DNA of 64,000 bases. Origin: Dicaeum eximium (taxonomy: Eukaryota > Chordata > Aves > Passeriformes > Dicaeidae). Under the pieces are notes generated by a model. That model was given only the letters and a program-made list of their open reading frames with translations, was not told where the DNA came from and did no database searches. This document shows positions 61,401-64,000 of the stretch, one piece after another. Both the position numbers and the translations under genes were made by a program. The stretch is taken from contig VWZP01001731.1 in the NCBI GenBank assembly GCA_013396995.1, positions 228,042 to 292,041 of the forward strand, in the 5' to 3' direction. Position 1 is the first letter of the stretch, and each line of letters starts with the position of its first letter.

Positions 61401-63864
61401 GGAAAACACATCCAGGCGACCTGTGCAACAAGTCTCAGCTTAGAGCACAGCCAAACATGGATTTGCAGCAGCACTGGTGCACACTACAGAGCTGGAAGGA
61501 GTTGTGGGCTACGGGAACAGCTGAACCTGTGCTGCCACATGAAACCGTGCAGTGCTTCACCACAGGCGTTGCTCACACCAGCTACAAAGCTGAGCGTACG
61601 AGCCTACAGAAAAGCCTGCGTTGGCAGATGACACACAGTTCACCATGGATTTGAAATCCAGATTCAGAAAGCAGCACTTGACTTTCCAGAAGGGAATCTG
61701 GCATGAAAGAACTGATCTAGAAGAAAAACAGATTCCATATTTGTAACCATGGAAGGGAATACATATAAGCTACAGTTGTGGATCCATGTATCAAAAGGTA
61801 CCACAACACACCCAGAGCTGAAAGATAAATGTCATTTGAGCAACAAATTAAATTATACACTACAGACAAATTCAAGTCTGGGGATAGCAGGAAAGGCTAG
61901 GATTTCTATCTTTTATATCTATTTTACCTTTATACTCAATATACCACAAGGGCTCTTTTAGACAGGCTACACTGGCTAAAAAATTATACTTTCCAGAAAA
62001 AGCAAGCAGCTAGCCCAAGTTCAATTAGCAAAATAAGGAAAGAAAACAACATAAAACAAAACCATAATACTGAGACAAACATGGAACACAAACCAGTGGT
62101 TACAGAGAAATTGACAGAAACTGTAGAGTTAAAGCATGTCTCCATTTGCTTTAAGTCAACTAACCTGGCATCTTTCCCCTGACATTTTACAATGTCTGTG
62201 TCAGATTCTGTGAAACAGTAGGCTGCTGTCAAAGTGAAGTGTTAAAATACCTGCTTCAGAACCAAGAACCAAATAGCATACAGGCCTCAAAAATAGCTTC
62301 TTGCCCTAACTTTTCTTTGTCCTTCTGTAACTGCTGTGGTCACCACAGACAAGAATGTTACAGTATCAGCAGCACAGACAGTTCTTTTAAGCATTCACAT
62401 CCCACTGAGTGCTTACATTTCAGTCACAGCTCAGACTGTAAAAAAGCTGTAAGTAAAGGCTGAAGGCAGAACAGGAGGACATGACATCTAGTACTGTTTT
62501 AAATGCAACTTACTACATAAGAAATTGCCAGGTTTTCTCTAATATGCCAAAAGTGCTTGAGCATTCAAGCGACAAATTATTGCCCTTAAGAAGATAAAGC
62601 AGTGGTGAAGACCTAGTTGCTGCTCTTTCACAGCTCATGATTTTATAAGTAGCTTACAAGTGGTTTGAAGTAGCCAGTCTTAACCAAATTTTTCTTCTAT
62701 GCTGATCACCAAGATTTCAACAGAAAACTACTTAGTATCAGATAATTACAAGAAGAAACTACAGAAAGAAACTTCAATAACGAAAAGGAGCTCTAAATAG
62801 ACCTTTGCAGTATTTAACCTAAATAACATCAACCACCTCTAAAAACTTAATTAAATATTTAACTGCAATAGTATGGAAAAGTTCATATTTTAGTCTTCTG
62901 AGATTAGCCTTCTATGGTTCTTCTGCTGGAGGAAATAAAGTATTTTCCCTGACCACAAGCACAAGATGATCCAAATTTCTGATAATATCTAAGTAACTTG
63001 CATTTATCAAACGGATCATCTTTTCTAAAACAGATTAAGAAGTCATGTGCCAGGCTACCTACCCAAAACTTCATTGAAACTGGAAACTGCGCCCATATTT
63101 AACTCCCTGTCCGCTAGCAAAGTCTATGTGCACAGTAAAACCAGCCTGCTGACAACACGTGTTTAAAGCAAACACATTTCCTGCATTCCACAGTCTTCCA
63201 AACAACAGAGGCAATCTTGCATGTTAGGCATAGTATTATACATGGTGATAAAACAAACAACAACAACAACAAAAAATCTAAACAAACAAAAAACACATAA
63301 TCCATAATTTCAATTAGGTCCTCGGTAGATTATAAAGACCCTGACAGACTAATAATCCCTCTGAGTTCTGTTATATGGTGAATGCATTTTAAACCACGAA
63401 GCAAGCGAAGAAGCGGCCAACGCAGCGGCTCTCGGTGGCTATTCCTGAGGCAGGACAGTAACCCAAGCACTGCTGCGACTCCCGGGCCTGGGGACGCCGC
63501 TCCCCCGCGCCTGGGACACCGCCGGCCCTTCCCGAGAGGCCGGAACCGCCCCGCCTCCGCCCGCCCGCCCCCACCCGGGGGCGGCCTGCCCAGGAGGAAA
63601 CCCTCCCGGTTTAGGAACAGGAGACGGGGAAAACGGGAGCGGGAGGCCTGCGGAGAAGCCTATCCCAGCCCCGCAGCGCCGGGGTCGGCCCCGCACGGCC
63701 CGGCCCTGCCGCCCGCTCTTACCCTCGGCGATGACCCGCTTGATGCGCAGCTTCATGTCGCCCATCTCCACCGTCTGCCCCACGAAATCGTTCTGGTCGC
63801 GGCTGGCGGCTCCCAGGGAGCCGGGGCCCGCCAGGAAGTCCAGGGCGGACTGGAAAAGTGACAT
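4326..63864 (-). CDS. GAK: GAK, cyclin-G-associated kinase (auxilin-2); whole coding span, 28 coding exons
   Basis: Joining 28 exons on the minus strand gives 3,963 coding bases, a 1,320-residue protein close to the about 1,311 residues of human GAK. Order of domains: NAK-family Ser/Thr kinase (about residues 35-320), PTEN/auxilin-like phosphatase (about 400-566), C2 (about 570-710), a disordered clathrin/AP-2 binding linker (about 750-1220) and a J domain (about 1255-1320). Family knowledge: GAK is the ubiquitous auxilin paralogue; it recruits HSC70 to uncoat clathrin vesicles, phosphorylates AP-1/AP-2 mu subunits and acts at the trans-Golgi, plasma membrane and mitotic spindle. Kinase residues are intact: lysine K68, HRD at 170-172, DFG at 190-192. 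The J-domain HPD lies at 1284-1286. All exons are in frame, so the gene looks functional. The N run at 34902 is intronic and hides no expected coding exon. Confidence 0.97.
6020..6196 (-). CDS. GAK: GAK coding exon 27 (residues 1229-1287), J domain with HPD
   Basis: 177 bp encoding ILEWIEGKERNIRALISTLH through RRAVLVVHPDK. The J-domain helix I-II region ends in the HPD loop (1284-1286) that stimulates HSC70 ATPase; LWEGENKW is the auxilin-type substitute for the usual helix I. The acceptor is TCCCAG, the donor GTGAGT; phase 0 at both ends. Confidence 0.97.
6485..6510 (+). repeat. Exact tandem duplication of a 13-mer
   Basis: AGGAGTAATTAAA occurs twice with no spacer, in intron 26, about 290 bases upstream of exon 27 on the plus coordinate and thus in the intron 5' to it. 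Confidence 0.85.
7346..7494 (-). CDS. GAK: GAK coding exon 26 (residues 1179-1228), lead-in to J domain
   Basis: 149 bp encoding QKPKVSENDFEDLLSNQGFS through KDMDPLKLK. FEDLLSNQGF is a conserved clathrin-binding motif; KKGPKTIAEMRKQ precedes the J domain. The acceptor is TCATAG. The donor is GTTTGC, weak because positions +3 to +6 depart from consensus. Phase 1 in, phase 0 out. Confidence 0.95.
7975..8185 (-). mobile_element. Old CR1-like fragment, minus strand
   Basis: The plus strand resembles a diverged reverse complement of a CR1 3' end: TCTGAAGAGGCCTCTGATAT, ATTCCAATCCCCACTCAAAG and ATCCTTGTCCAGCTGAGGTC occur in the expected order. The match weakens after about 8100. It is in intron 25, in GAK-sense orientation. 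Confidence 0.5.
8843..9055 (-). CDS. GAK: GAK coding exon 25 (residues 1108-1179), linker and NFSVIG block
   Basis: 213 bp encoding SSTGGLLGSGFSQKTAPSQK through REERGVRAPSF. PNYTVNFSVIGGREERGVRAPSF is strongly conserved in GAK/auxilin. The acceptor is TGTTAG, the donor GTAAGT; phase 1 in and out. Confidence 0.96.
9056..11625 (-). other. GAK intron 24
   Basis: 2,570 bp of AT-rich sequence. A short perfect 8-bp stem (CGGTTCAC/GTGAACCG) lies at 10054-10075. No gene or identified transposon is seen. Confidence 0.75.
11626..11745 (-). CDS. GAK: GAK coding exon 24 (residues 1068-1108), linker with DPF
   Basis: 120 bp encoding QAFTTGSQSSVSSGLSFSQA through DLASLGSSLPG. FDPFADL at 1093-1099 is a DPF motif for adaptor binding. 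The acceptor is ATTCAG, the donor GTAAGA; phase 1 in and out. Confidence 0.95.
12061..12195 (-). CDS. GAK: GAK coding exon 23 (residues 1023-1068), linker
   Basis: 135 bp encoding SLTPEPPKISSSTSQPDLLS through LKPVCEG. QPDLLSGWDSW parallels the NPDLLGGWAAW segment of human GAK, a clathrin-box-like motif. The acceptor is CTGTAG, the donor GTATTA; phase 1 in and out. Confidence 0.95.
13465..13497. repeat. Perfect 33-bp palindrome (16-bp arms, 1-base centre)
   Basis: Left arm TGTGAGGGAAAACATC, centre A, right arm GATGTTTTCCCTCACA. Intron 22. It is not part of a recognised repeat. Confidence 0.9.
16763..16987 (+). repeat. Identical 225-bp duplicate, left copy
   Basis: All 225 bases are repeated without a difference at 16989-17213, separated only by one N at 16988. 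This is most simply unmerged overlapping contig ends inside the CR1 element. Confidence 0.95.
16988..16988. other. Single undetermined base at contig join
   Basis: A lone N between two perfect 225-bp copies. It marks a probable assembly join rather than a polymorphic base. Confidence 0.95.
16989..17213 (+). repeat. Identical 225-bp duplicate, right copy
   Basis: The partner of 16763-16987. The unique CR1 sequence resumes at 17214 with TCAGGCTGCTATCGACTAGG. Confidence 0.95.
19046..19216 (-). CDS. GAK: GAK coding exon 22 (residues 966-1023), DPF motif region
   Basis: 171 bp encoding ADPFDPFTMSSSSENQALSG through SSDFLNLG. The double DPF (967-969 and 970-972) is an AP-2 alpha-appendage binding signature. 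PDLFGDFLN matches the GAK linker. The acceptor is TTTTAG, the donor GTAAGT; phase 1 in and out. Confidence 0.95.
19998..20025 (+). repeat. Exact tandem duplication of a 14-mer
   Basis: ACCTCAAGTATAAA occurs twice with no spacer, in intron 21. A recent slippage-type duplication is likely. Confidence 0.85.
21167..21637 (-). CDS. GAK: GAK coding exon 21 (residues 809-966), acidic clathrin-binding linker
   Basis: 471 bp, the longest exon. It encodes EGKTPESGIEDSSSKNDRVQ followed by an acidic Ser-rich region. DLL motifs occur in VDLLGLDSD, NADLLNNLF and TGDLLGQG; such motifs bind the clathrin terminal domain in this family. The acceptor TTCAAG sits after a T/C tract; choosing it keeps the frame with exon 20. 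The donor is GTATGT, phase 1 out. Confidence 0.94.
22400..22558 (-). CDS. GAK: GAK coding exon 20 (residues 756-809), linker
   Basis: 159 bp encoding KPELPRQPGSTAQYEAEASQ through NNFFHSLDWK. PELPRQPGSTAQY and the SLDW end match mammalian GAK, with a Ser/Glu-rich variable middle. The acceptor is TTATAG, the donor GTACAG; phase 1 in and out. Confidence 0.95.
23538..23580. repeat. Two adjacent short hairpins
   Basis: Stem CCTCATCA/TGATGAGG (8 bp, loop TCAA) at 23538-23557 is followed at once by stem TAAAGCTAA/TTAGCTTTA (9 bp, loop ACACC) at 23558-23580. Both stems are perfect. Intron 19. Confidence 0.8.
24434..24627 (-). CDS. GAK: GAK coding exon 19 (residues 691-756), end of C2 and start of linker
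   Basis: 194 bp encoding YDLDACDIQEKYPDLFQVNL through REEQQEVLSKFG. The C2 domain ends near EVEPRDRPS and the acidic linker starts. The acceptor is TTACAG, the donor GTAATG; phase 2 in, phase 1 out. Confidence 0.97.
24982..25061 (-). CDS. GAK: GAK coding exon 18 (residues 665-691), C2 domain
   Basis: 80 bp encoding MASMKMFQIQFHTGFVPRNA then TTVKFA, a very conserved C2 segment. The acceptor is AACAG, the donor GTATGT; phase 0 in, phase 2 out. Confidence 0.97.
27276..27281 (+). repeat. Target-site duplication, left copy (AGTAAA)
   Basis: A direct match to 27785-27790 on the other side of the LTR. The match extends two further bases (TA) by chance or because of the mutated LTR end. Confidence 0.7.
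27282..27784 (-). mobile_element. Solo LTR, ERVK-like (6-bp target duplication), minus strand
   Basis: A 503-bp element on the GAK strand, beginning TGTTGGGAAGGATGATGAAG and ending CTAATA, which would be CTAACA before a single change and so would mirror the TGTTGG start. It is flanked by the 6-bp direct repeat AGTAAA at 27276-27281 and 27785-27790. A minus-strand AATAAA (complement of 27358-27363) lies near its 3' end, as expected for the LTR polyadenylation signal. There is no internal retroviral sequence, so it is a recombined solo LTR. The 6-bp duplication fits class II (ERVK-type) integration. Confidence 0.8.
27785..27790 (+). repeat. Target-site duplication, right copy (AGTAAA)
   Basis: The partner of 27276-27281, directly next to the TGTTGG start of the LTR. 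Confidence 0.7.
27884..28001 (-). CDS. GAK: GAK coding exon 17 (residues 625-664), C2 domain
   Basis: 118 bp encoding EFKIEDGKAVIPLGITVQGD through STLGGRLQAK, core beta strands of the C2 domain. The acceptor is CTTTAG, the donor GTAATG, ending in phase 0. Confidence 0.97.
28556..28750 (-). CDS. GAK: GAK coding exon 16 (residues 560-625), phosphatase/C2 junction
   Basis: 195 bp encoding YIEYMCDMMAEEPIIPHSKP through TSQEYDKMK. It contains the PHSKPILV start of the tensin-type C2 domain and the FCEVYVGDERVA block. The acceptor is GGCAG, the donor GTAAGT; phase 2 in and out. Confidence 0.97.
29736..29869 (-). CDS. GAK: GAK coding exon 15 (residues 516-560), phosphatase-like domain
   Basis: 134 bp encoding DGRAASAVVVCSFLCFCRLF through PPGIWPSHKR. 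The P-loop reads C514-L-D-G-R-A-A; the arginine required six residues after the cysteine in CX5R phosphatases is alanine. As in mammalian GAK and auxilin, the domain is expected to bind lipid without catalysis. The acceptor is TATTAG and the donor GTACTG, a less common 5' site. Confidence 0.96.
31202..31324 (-). CDS. GAK: GAK coding exon 14 (residues 475-515), phosphatase-like P-loop
   Basis: 123 bp encoding VSECGWPARRAPNLQNLYSI through VCIVHCL. It ends just after H513-C514, the cysteine of the PTEN-type P-loop, whose remainder is on exon 15. The acceptor is TTGCAG, the donor GTAAGA; both boundaries are phase 0. Confidence 0.96.
32378..32950 (+). mobile_element. Degraded solo LTR of an avian ERVL-like family, plus strand
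   Basis: The sequence starts near TGTGCTGGTTTCAGCTG and carries landmarks of a widespread avian LTR family: GTGTTGATAACACAGG, GGGTGCACAAGAAGGTTGGA, GGAGGGGACACAGCCAGGAC, ATTCCTTGTTTTGCTTTGCT, and an end near AAATCACAACA. It has many substitutions and small deletions and no retroviral internal region beside it. I see no matching target duplication, so the ends are uncertain by a few bases. It is antisense to GAK. Family assignment is from memory of avian repeats and should be confirmed. Confidence 0.75.
34902..35015. other. Assembly gap (114 N)
   Basis: An uninterrupted run of 114 undetermined bases within intron 13. The length is not a round placeholder such as 100, so it may be an estimated size. 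Confidence 1.
35315..35463 (-). CDS. GAK: GAK coding exon 13 (residues 425-474), phosphatase-like domain
   Basis: 149 bp encoding VMSFPAEGVESAIKNNIEDV through YRPSRFHNR. SFPAEG and HYAVYNLSPRTY are hallmark auxilin/GAK blocks. The acceptor is CTTCAG, the donor GTGTGT, ending in phase 0. Confidence 0.97.
35550..35599 (-). CDS. GAK: GAK coding exon 12 (residues 408-425)
   Basis: 50 bp encoding YAKGDLDISYITSRIA, the start of the PTEN/auxilin-like phosphatase fold. The acceptor is TTTCAG, the donor GTATGA; phase 2 in, phase 1 out. It is separated from exon 13 by an intron of only 86 bp. Confidence 0.96.
35600..42424 (-). other. GAK intron 11
   Basis: 6,825 bp. It holds one CR1 fragment (about 37778-37988). 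An open frame at 38710-39090 (126 codons, plus strand) is not recognised. The rest is AT-rich sequence without visible genes. Confidence 0.8.
37778..37988 (+). mobile_element. CR1 fragment with internal deletion, plus strand
   Basis: The left part matches a CR1 block (GACCTACAAGAAAGCTGGAG, then GGAATGGCTTTAAACTGAAA). It then jumps to the terminal block (GTCTGGTCTAGTTGAAGGTG, ending TTTGATTCTATGAAA). The region normally lying between them is missing, so this is an internally deleted, old copy, antisense to GAK. Confidence 0.8.
42425..42548 (-). CDS. GAK: GAK coding exon 11 (residues 367-408), entry to phosphatase-like domain
   Basis: 124 bp encoding LTVAECDQTYGGFFDILRGG through KVIQSVA. It matches the GAK/auxilin segment with DILRGG and KDTSSKVIQSVAN. 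Compared with the human protein as I recall it, there are several changes (C for Y, T for P, F for L twice). The acceptor is CTCTAG, the donor GTGAGT; phase 1 in and phase 2 out. Confidence 0.94.
42549..44748 (-). other. GAK intron 10
   Basis: 2,200 bp, AT-rich. A perfect 12-bp-stem hairpin lies at 42720-42747. No gene or identified transposon is seen. The segment 43540-43740 is less AT-rich but not recognised. Confidence 0.75.
42720..42747. repeat. Perfect 12-bp-stem hairpin
   Basis: TAGTACTTCCTG, loop CAGT, CAGGAAGTACTA. It lies in intron 10, about 170 bases upstream of exon 11's acceptor. Confidence 0.85.
44749..44860 (-). CDS. GAK: GAK coding exon 10 (residues 330-367), inter-domain linker
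   Basis: 112 bp encoding LLEQNGGYGNNAQPRTSVTS through NNLYNAG. LLEQNGGYG is conserved with mammalian GAK; the rest is Ser/Gln/Asn-rich and variable. The acceptor is CCTCAG and the donor GTATGT. Confidence 0.94.
45418..45530 (-). CDS. GAK: GAK coding exon 9 (residues 292-329), end of kinase domain
   Basis: 113 bp encoding STLKVNPEERLSITELVNQL through NPKSPITE, the last helices of the kinase fold. The acceptor has a T7 tract ending TTTTTTTAG and the donor is GTAAAA. Confidence 0.96.
46010..46035. repeat. Perfect AT-rich hairpin (11-bp stem)
   Basis: TTATAATGGAT, loop AATA, ATCCATTATAA. It lies in intron 8, about 130 bases downstream of exon 8's donor. Confidence 0.85.
46167..46302 (-). CDS. 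GAK: GAK coding exon 8 (residues 247-292), kinase C-lobe
   Basis: 136 bp encoding ALGCILYLLCFRQHPFEDGA through HDLIR. This is C-lobe helix F-G sequence shared with AAK1 and GAK. The acceptor is CTGTAG, the donor GTAAGT, and the exon ends in phase 1. Confidence 0.96.
46333..46620 (-). mobile_element. CR1 fragment, minus strand
   Basis: The plus strand reads as the reverse complement of a CR1 3' end: CAGAATCATGGGGACCTTTA at its left end, then CTGCCCTGGACAGTCTCTTC and ATATCCAACCTAAACATCCC. The minus-strand translation keeps remnants of the reverse transcriptase C-terminus, such as DRTRGNGLKL and FRLDIRK. It is in GAK-sense orientation and only about 30 bp from the acceptor of exon 8. Confidence 0.88.
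46831..46880. repeat. Perfect hairpin with tandemly repeated arm
   Basis: A 15-bp stem CTTAGATATATTGTT/AACAATATATCTAAG with loop ATGG at 46831-46864. The right arm's ATATATCTAAG (46854-46864) is repeated exactly at 46865-46875, with a partial third unit to 46880. Intron 7. Confidence 0.9.
48785..49232 (+). mobile_element. CR1 non-LTR retrotransposon fragment, plus strand
   Basis: Shows the typical CR1 3' region reading on the plus strand: a GACCTCATCACTCTCTGCAA-type block near 48890, GGTGGAGTCACTATCCCTGG near 49085, and the tail GATCTTGAAGGTCTCTTCCA followed by GTGATTCTGTAA near 49190-49229. It is 5'-truncated, as usual for CR1, has many substitutions, and is antisense to GAK. It has no intact open frame. 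Confidence 0.85.
50144..50233 (-). CDS. GAK: GAK coding exon 7 (residues 217-246), substrate-binding P+1 region
   Basis: 90 bp encoding ITRNTTPMYRTPEMIDLY through GEKQDIW. The RTPEMID block is the APE-equivalent of this family. The acceptor is CTCCAG and the donor GTAAGA. Both boundaries are phase 0. Confidence 0.97.
51381..51506 (-). CDS. GAK: GAK coding exon 6 (residues 175-216), DFG and activation segment
   Basis: 126 bp encoding VENLLISNQGTIKLCDFGSA through KRALVEEE. The magnesium-binding DFG is at 190-192, and SAQKRALVEEE is the family-specific activation segment of Ark/Prk kinases. The acceptor is TTGAAG and the donor GTGAGA. Both boundaries are phase 0. Confidence 0.97.
51507..53752 (-). 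other. GAK intron 5
   Basis: 2,246 bp of AT-rich sequence. An A-rich tract with AAAAC and AAC units lies at about 53180-53240. No gene or recognisable mobile element is seen. Confidence 0.75.
53753..53895 (-). CDS. GAK: GAK coding exon 5 (residues 127-174), kinase catalytic loop
   Basis: 143 bp encoding QLVEFLKKVESKGPISCDT through PPIIHRDLK. The HRD motif at 170-172 carries the catalytic aspartate D172. The acceptor is CTGCAG and the donor GTATGT. The exon ends in phase 0, right after the HRDLK motif. Confidence 0.97.
54325..54439 (-). CDS. GAK: GAK coding exon 4 (residues 89-127), kinase N-lobe and hinge
   Basis: 115 bp encoding KKLSGHPNIVQFCSA through LLLTELCKG. It covers the strands leading to the gatekeeper and hinge (LTEL). 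The acceptor is CTCCAG, the donor GTAAAC, and the exon ends in phase 1. Confidence 0.96.
56217..56276 (-). CDS. GAK: GAK coding exon 3 (residues 69-88), kinase alpha-C region
   Basis: 60 bp encoding RLLSNEEEKNKAIIQEVCFM, which matches the NAK-family alpha-C helix region almost residue for residue. The acceptor is GACAG. The donor is GTATCC, preceded by ATG, a somewhat weak 5' splice site. Both boundaries are phase 0. Confidence 0.95.
57533..57594 (-). CDS. GAK: GAK coding exon 2 (residues 48-68), kinase P-loop and catalytic lysine
   Basis: 62 bp encoding GGFAFVYEAQDLGSGKDYALK. It completes the glycine-rich loop and ends exactly at the ATP-binding lysine K68 (equivalent to K69 of human GAK). 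The acceptor is TTGTAG, the donor GTAATA, phase 1 in and phase 0 out. Confidence 0.96.
60666..60684 (+). repeat. A19 homopolymer
   Basis: Nineteen uninterrupted adenines in intron 1. No target-site duplication or recognisable retrotransposon body lies next to it. Confidence 0.85.
63250..63276 (+). repeat. (AAC)n / A-rich microsatellite
   Basis: A run of AAAC and AAC units ending in A6, in intron 1. It is simple sequence and has no coding potential. Confidence 0.8.
63723..63864 (-). CDS. GAK: GAK coding exon 1 (residues 1-48)
   Basis: Begins with the start ATG (complement of 63862-63864) and encodes an N-terminus opening MSLFQSALDFL, nearly identical to mammalian GAK. It contains the lead-in to the kinase domain and stops inside the glycine-rich loop at ...VIAEG. 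The donor is GTAAGA and the exon ends in phase 1. It sits inside the CpG island and is far richer in GC than the rest of the gene. Confidence 0.97.
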
Positions 63865-64000
63865 GGCCCCCGGCAGGCAATGGAATAGAATGGGACGGGA
63901 AAGGATGGAAGTAGAGTGGGACTGAGCTGGAGGGCTCCGCCGAGCCACCGACAGCCACGGCGAGAGCCCGCCTGTCTCCTCTACCGCCTCCTCCGCCGCT
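63865..64000 (-). other. GAK: 5' UTR and core promoter region of GAK (boundary unknown)
   Basis: This lies immediately upstream of the start codon on the minus strand. No upstream ATG in frame with the start is seen. The frame stays open to at least 63948, where the first alternative codon is GTG. The start context is GCC then ATG T, so the purine at -3 is present but G at +4 is not. Confidence 0.5.

Larger units (their letters stand above)
57595..63722 (-). other. GAK intron 1
   Basis: 6,128 bp. Only the first 300 or so bases are CpG-rich. It contains an A19 run at 60666-60684 and an (AAC)n/A-rich tract at 63250-63276. The segment about 61040-61700 is less AT-rich and has a 143-codon open frame on the plus strand (61223-61654) that I do not recognise. 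No other gene or clear transposon is seen. Confidence 0.8.
63397..64000. promoter_or_regulatory. CpG-rich promoter region of GAK, probably shared with a divergent gene
   Basis: Base composition changes sharply from AT-rich intron to GC-rich, CpG-dense DNA at about 63397 and stays so to the window edge. The island covers the start of intron 1, coding exon 1 and the 5' UTR. GC-box-like CCCGCC/CCGCCC runs occur around 63540-63580. The transcription start cannot be read directly and is likely between 63865 and 64000. In human, TMEM175 starts head to head with GAK; by synteny the DNA right of this window may carry it, but no TMEM175 sequence is visible here. Confidence 0.75.

Noticed and set aside
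61620..61650. ADDTQF-like peptide resembling a reverse transcriptase FADDT motif
   Set aside because: A six-residue similarity without neighbouring reverse transcriptase blocks; most likely chance.
63382..63861. 159-codon plus-strand open frame over exon 1
   Set aside because: It is the antisense shadow of GAK exon 1 in GC-rich DNA with few stop codons; the translation is Arg/Pro-rich without recognisable domains.
63439..63948. N-terminal extension of GAK upstream of the ATG
   Set aside because: The frame is open to 63948 but the only candidate start there is GTG, not ATG. The ATG at 63864 gives the conserved N-terminus.
1..64000. CRISPR array, tRNA, rRNA, operon or other undescribed multi-gene system
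   Set aside because: No regularly spaced direct repeats, cloverleaf sequences or clustered non-GAK genes were seen; the window is a single multi-exon vertebrate gene.

Overview
The window is vertebrate genomic DNA, most likely from a bird. It contains one recognisable protein-coding gene, GAK (cyclin-G-associated kinase, auxilin-2), read on the minus strand. I could trace the whole coding sequence by exon, from the start codon at 63864 to the stop codon at 4326-4328: 28 coding exons, 3,963 coding bases including the stop, 1,320 residues. Every junction has GT-AG dinucleotides on the minus strand and keeps the reading frame. A bird is suggested by CR1 retrotransposon fragments with the typical avian 3' region, by two LTR copies that look like avian endogenous retrovirus families, and by fairly compact introns. 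The species cannot be fixed from this sequence.

Layout from right to left, which is the direction of transcription. 63397-64000 is a CpG-rich promoter with coding exon 1. Exons 2-9 (57594 to 45418) encode the Ser/Thr kinase domain of the Ark/Prk (NAK) family. Exons 10-16 (44860 to 28556) encode a linker and a PTEN/auxilin-like phosphatase domain that lacks the catalytic arginine. Exons 16-19 (28750 to 24434) encode the C2 domain. Exons 20-26 (22558 to 7346) encode a long low-complexity linker with DPF and DLL motifs for AP-2 and clathrin. Exons 27-28 (6196 to 4326) encode the C-terminal J domain with its HPD motif. From 4325 to the left edge lies 3' UTR of uncertain length, then apparently gene-free sequence.

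The introns hold at least four CR1 fragments that I am fairly sure of or accept at moderate confidence, one weaker CR1 candidate, a sense-oriented solo LTR with a 6-bp target duplication (27282-27784), and an older antisense LTR (32378-32950). Two assembly blemishes are visible. One is a 114-base run of N in intron 13. The other is a single N in intron 22 flanked by two identical 225-bp copies, which looks like a failure to merge overlapping contig ends.

The encoded protein is a single multidomain factor. Its J domain recruits HSC70 to strip clathrin coats, its kinase phosphorylates adaptor mu subunits, and its linker tethers it to clathrin and AP-2. I found no operon-like, CRISPR, tRNA, rRNA or undescribed multi-gene system. 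The observations worth following concern splicing, transposon insertions, perfect inverted repeats and assembly quality.
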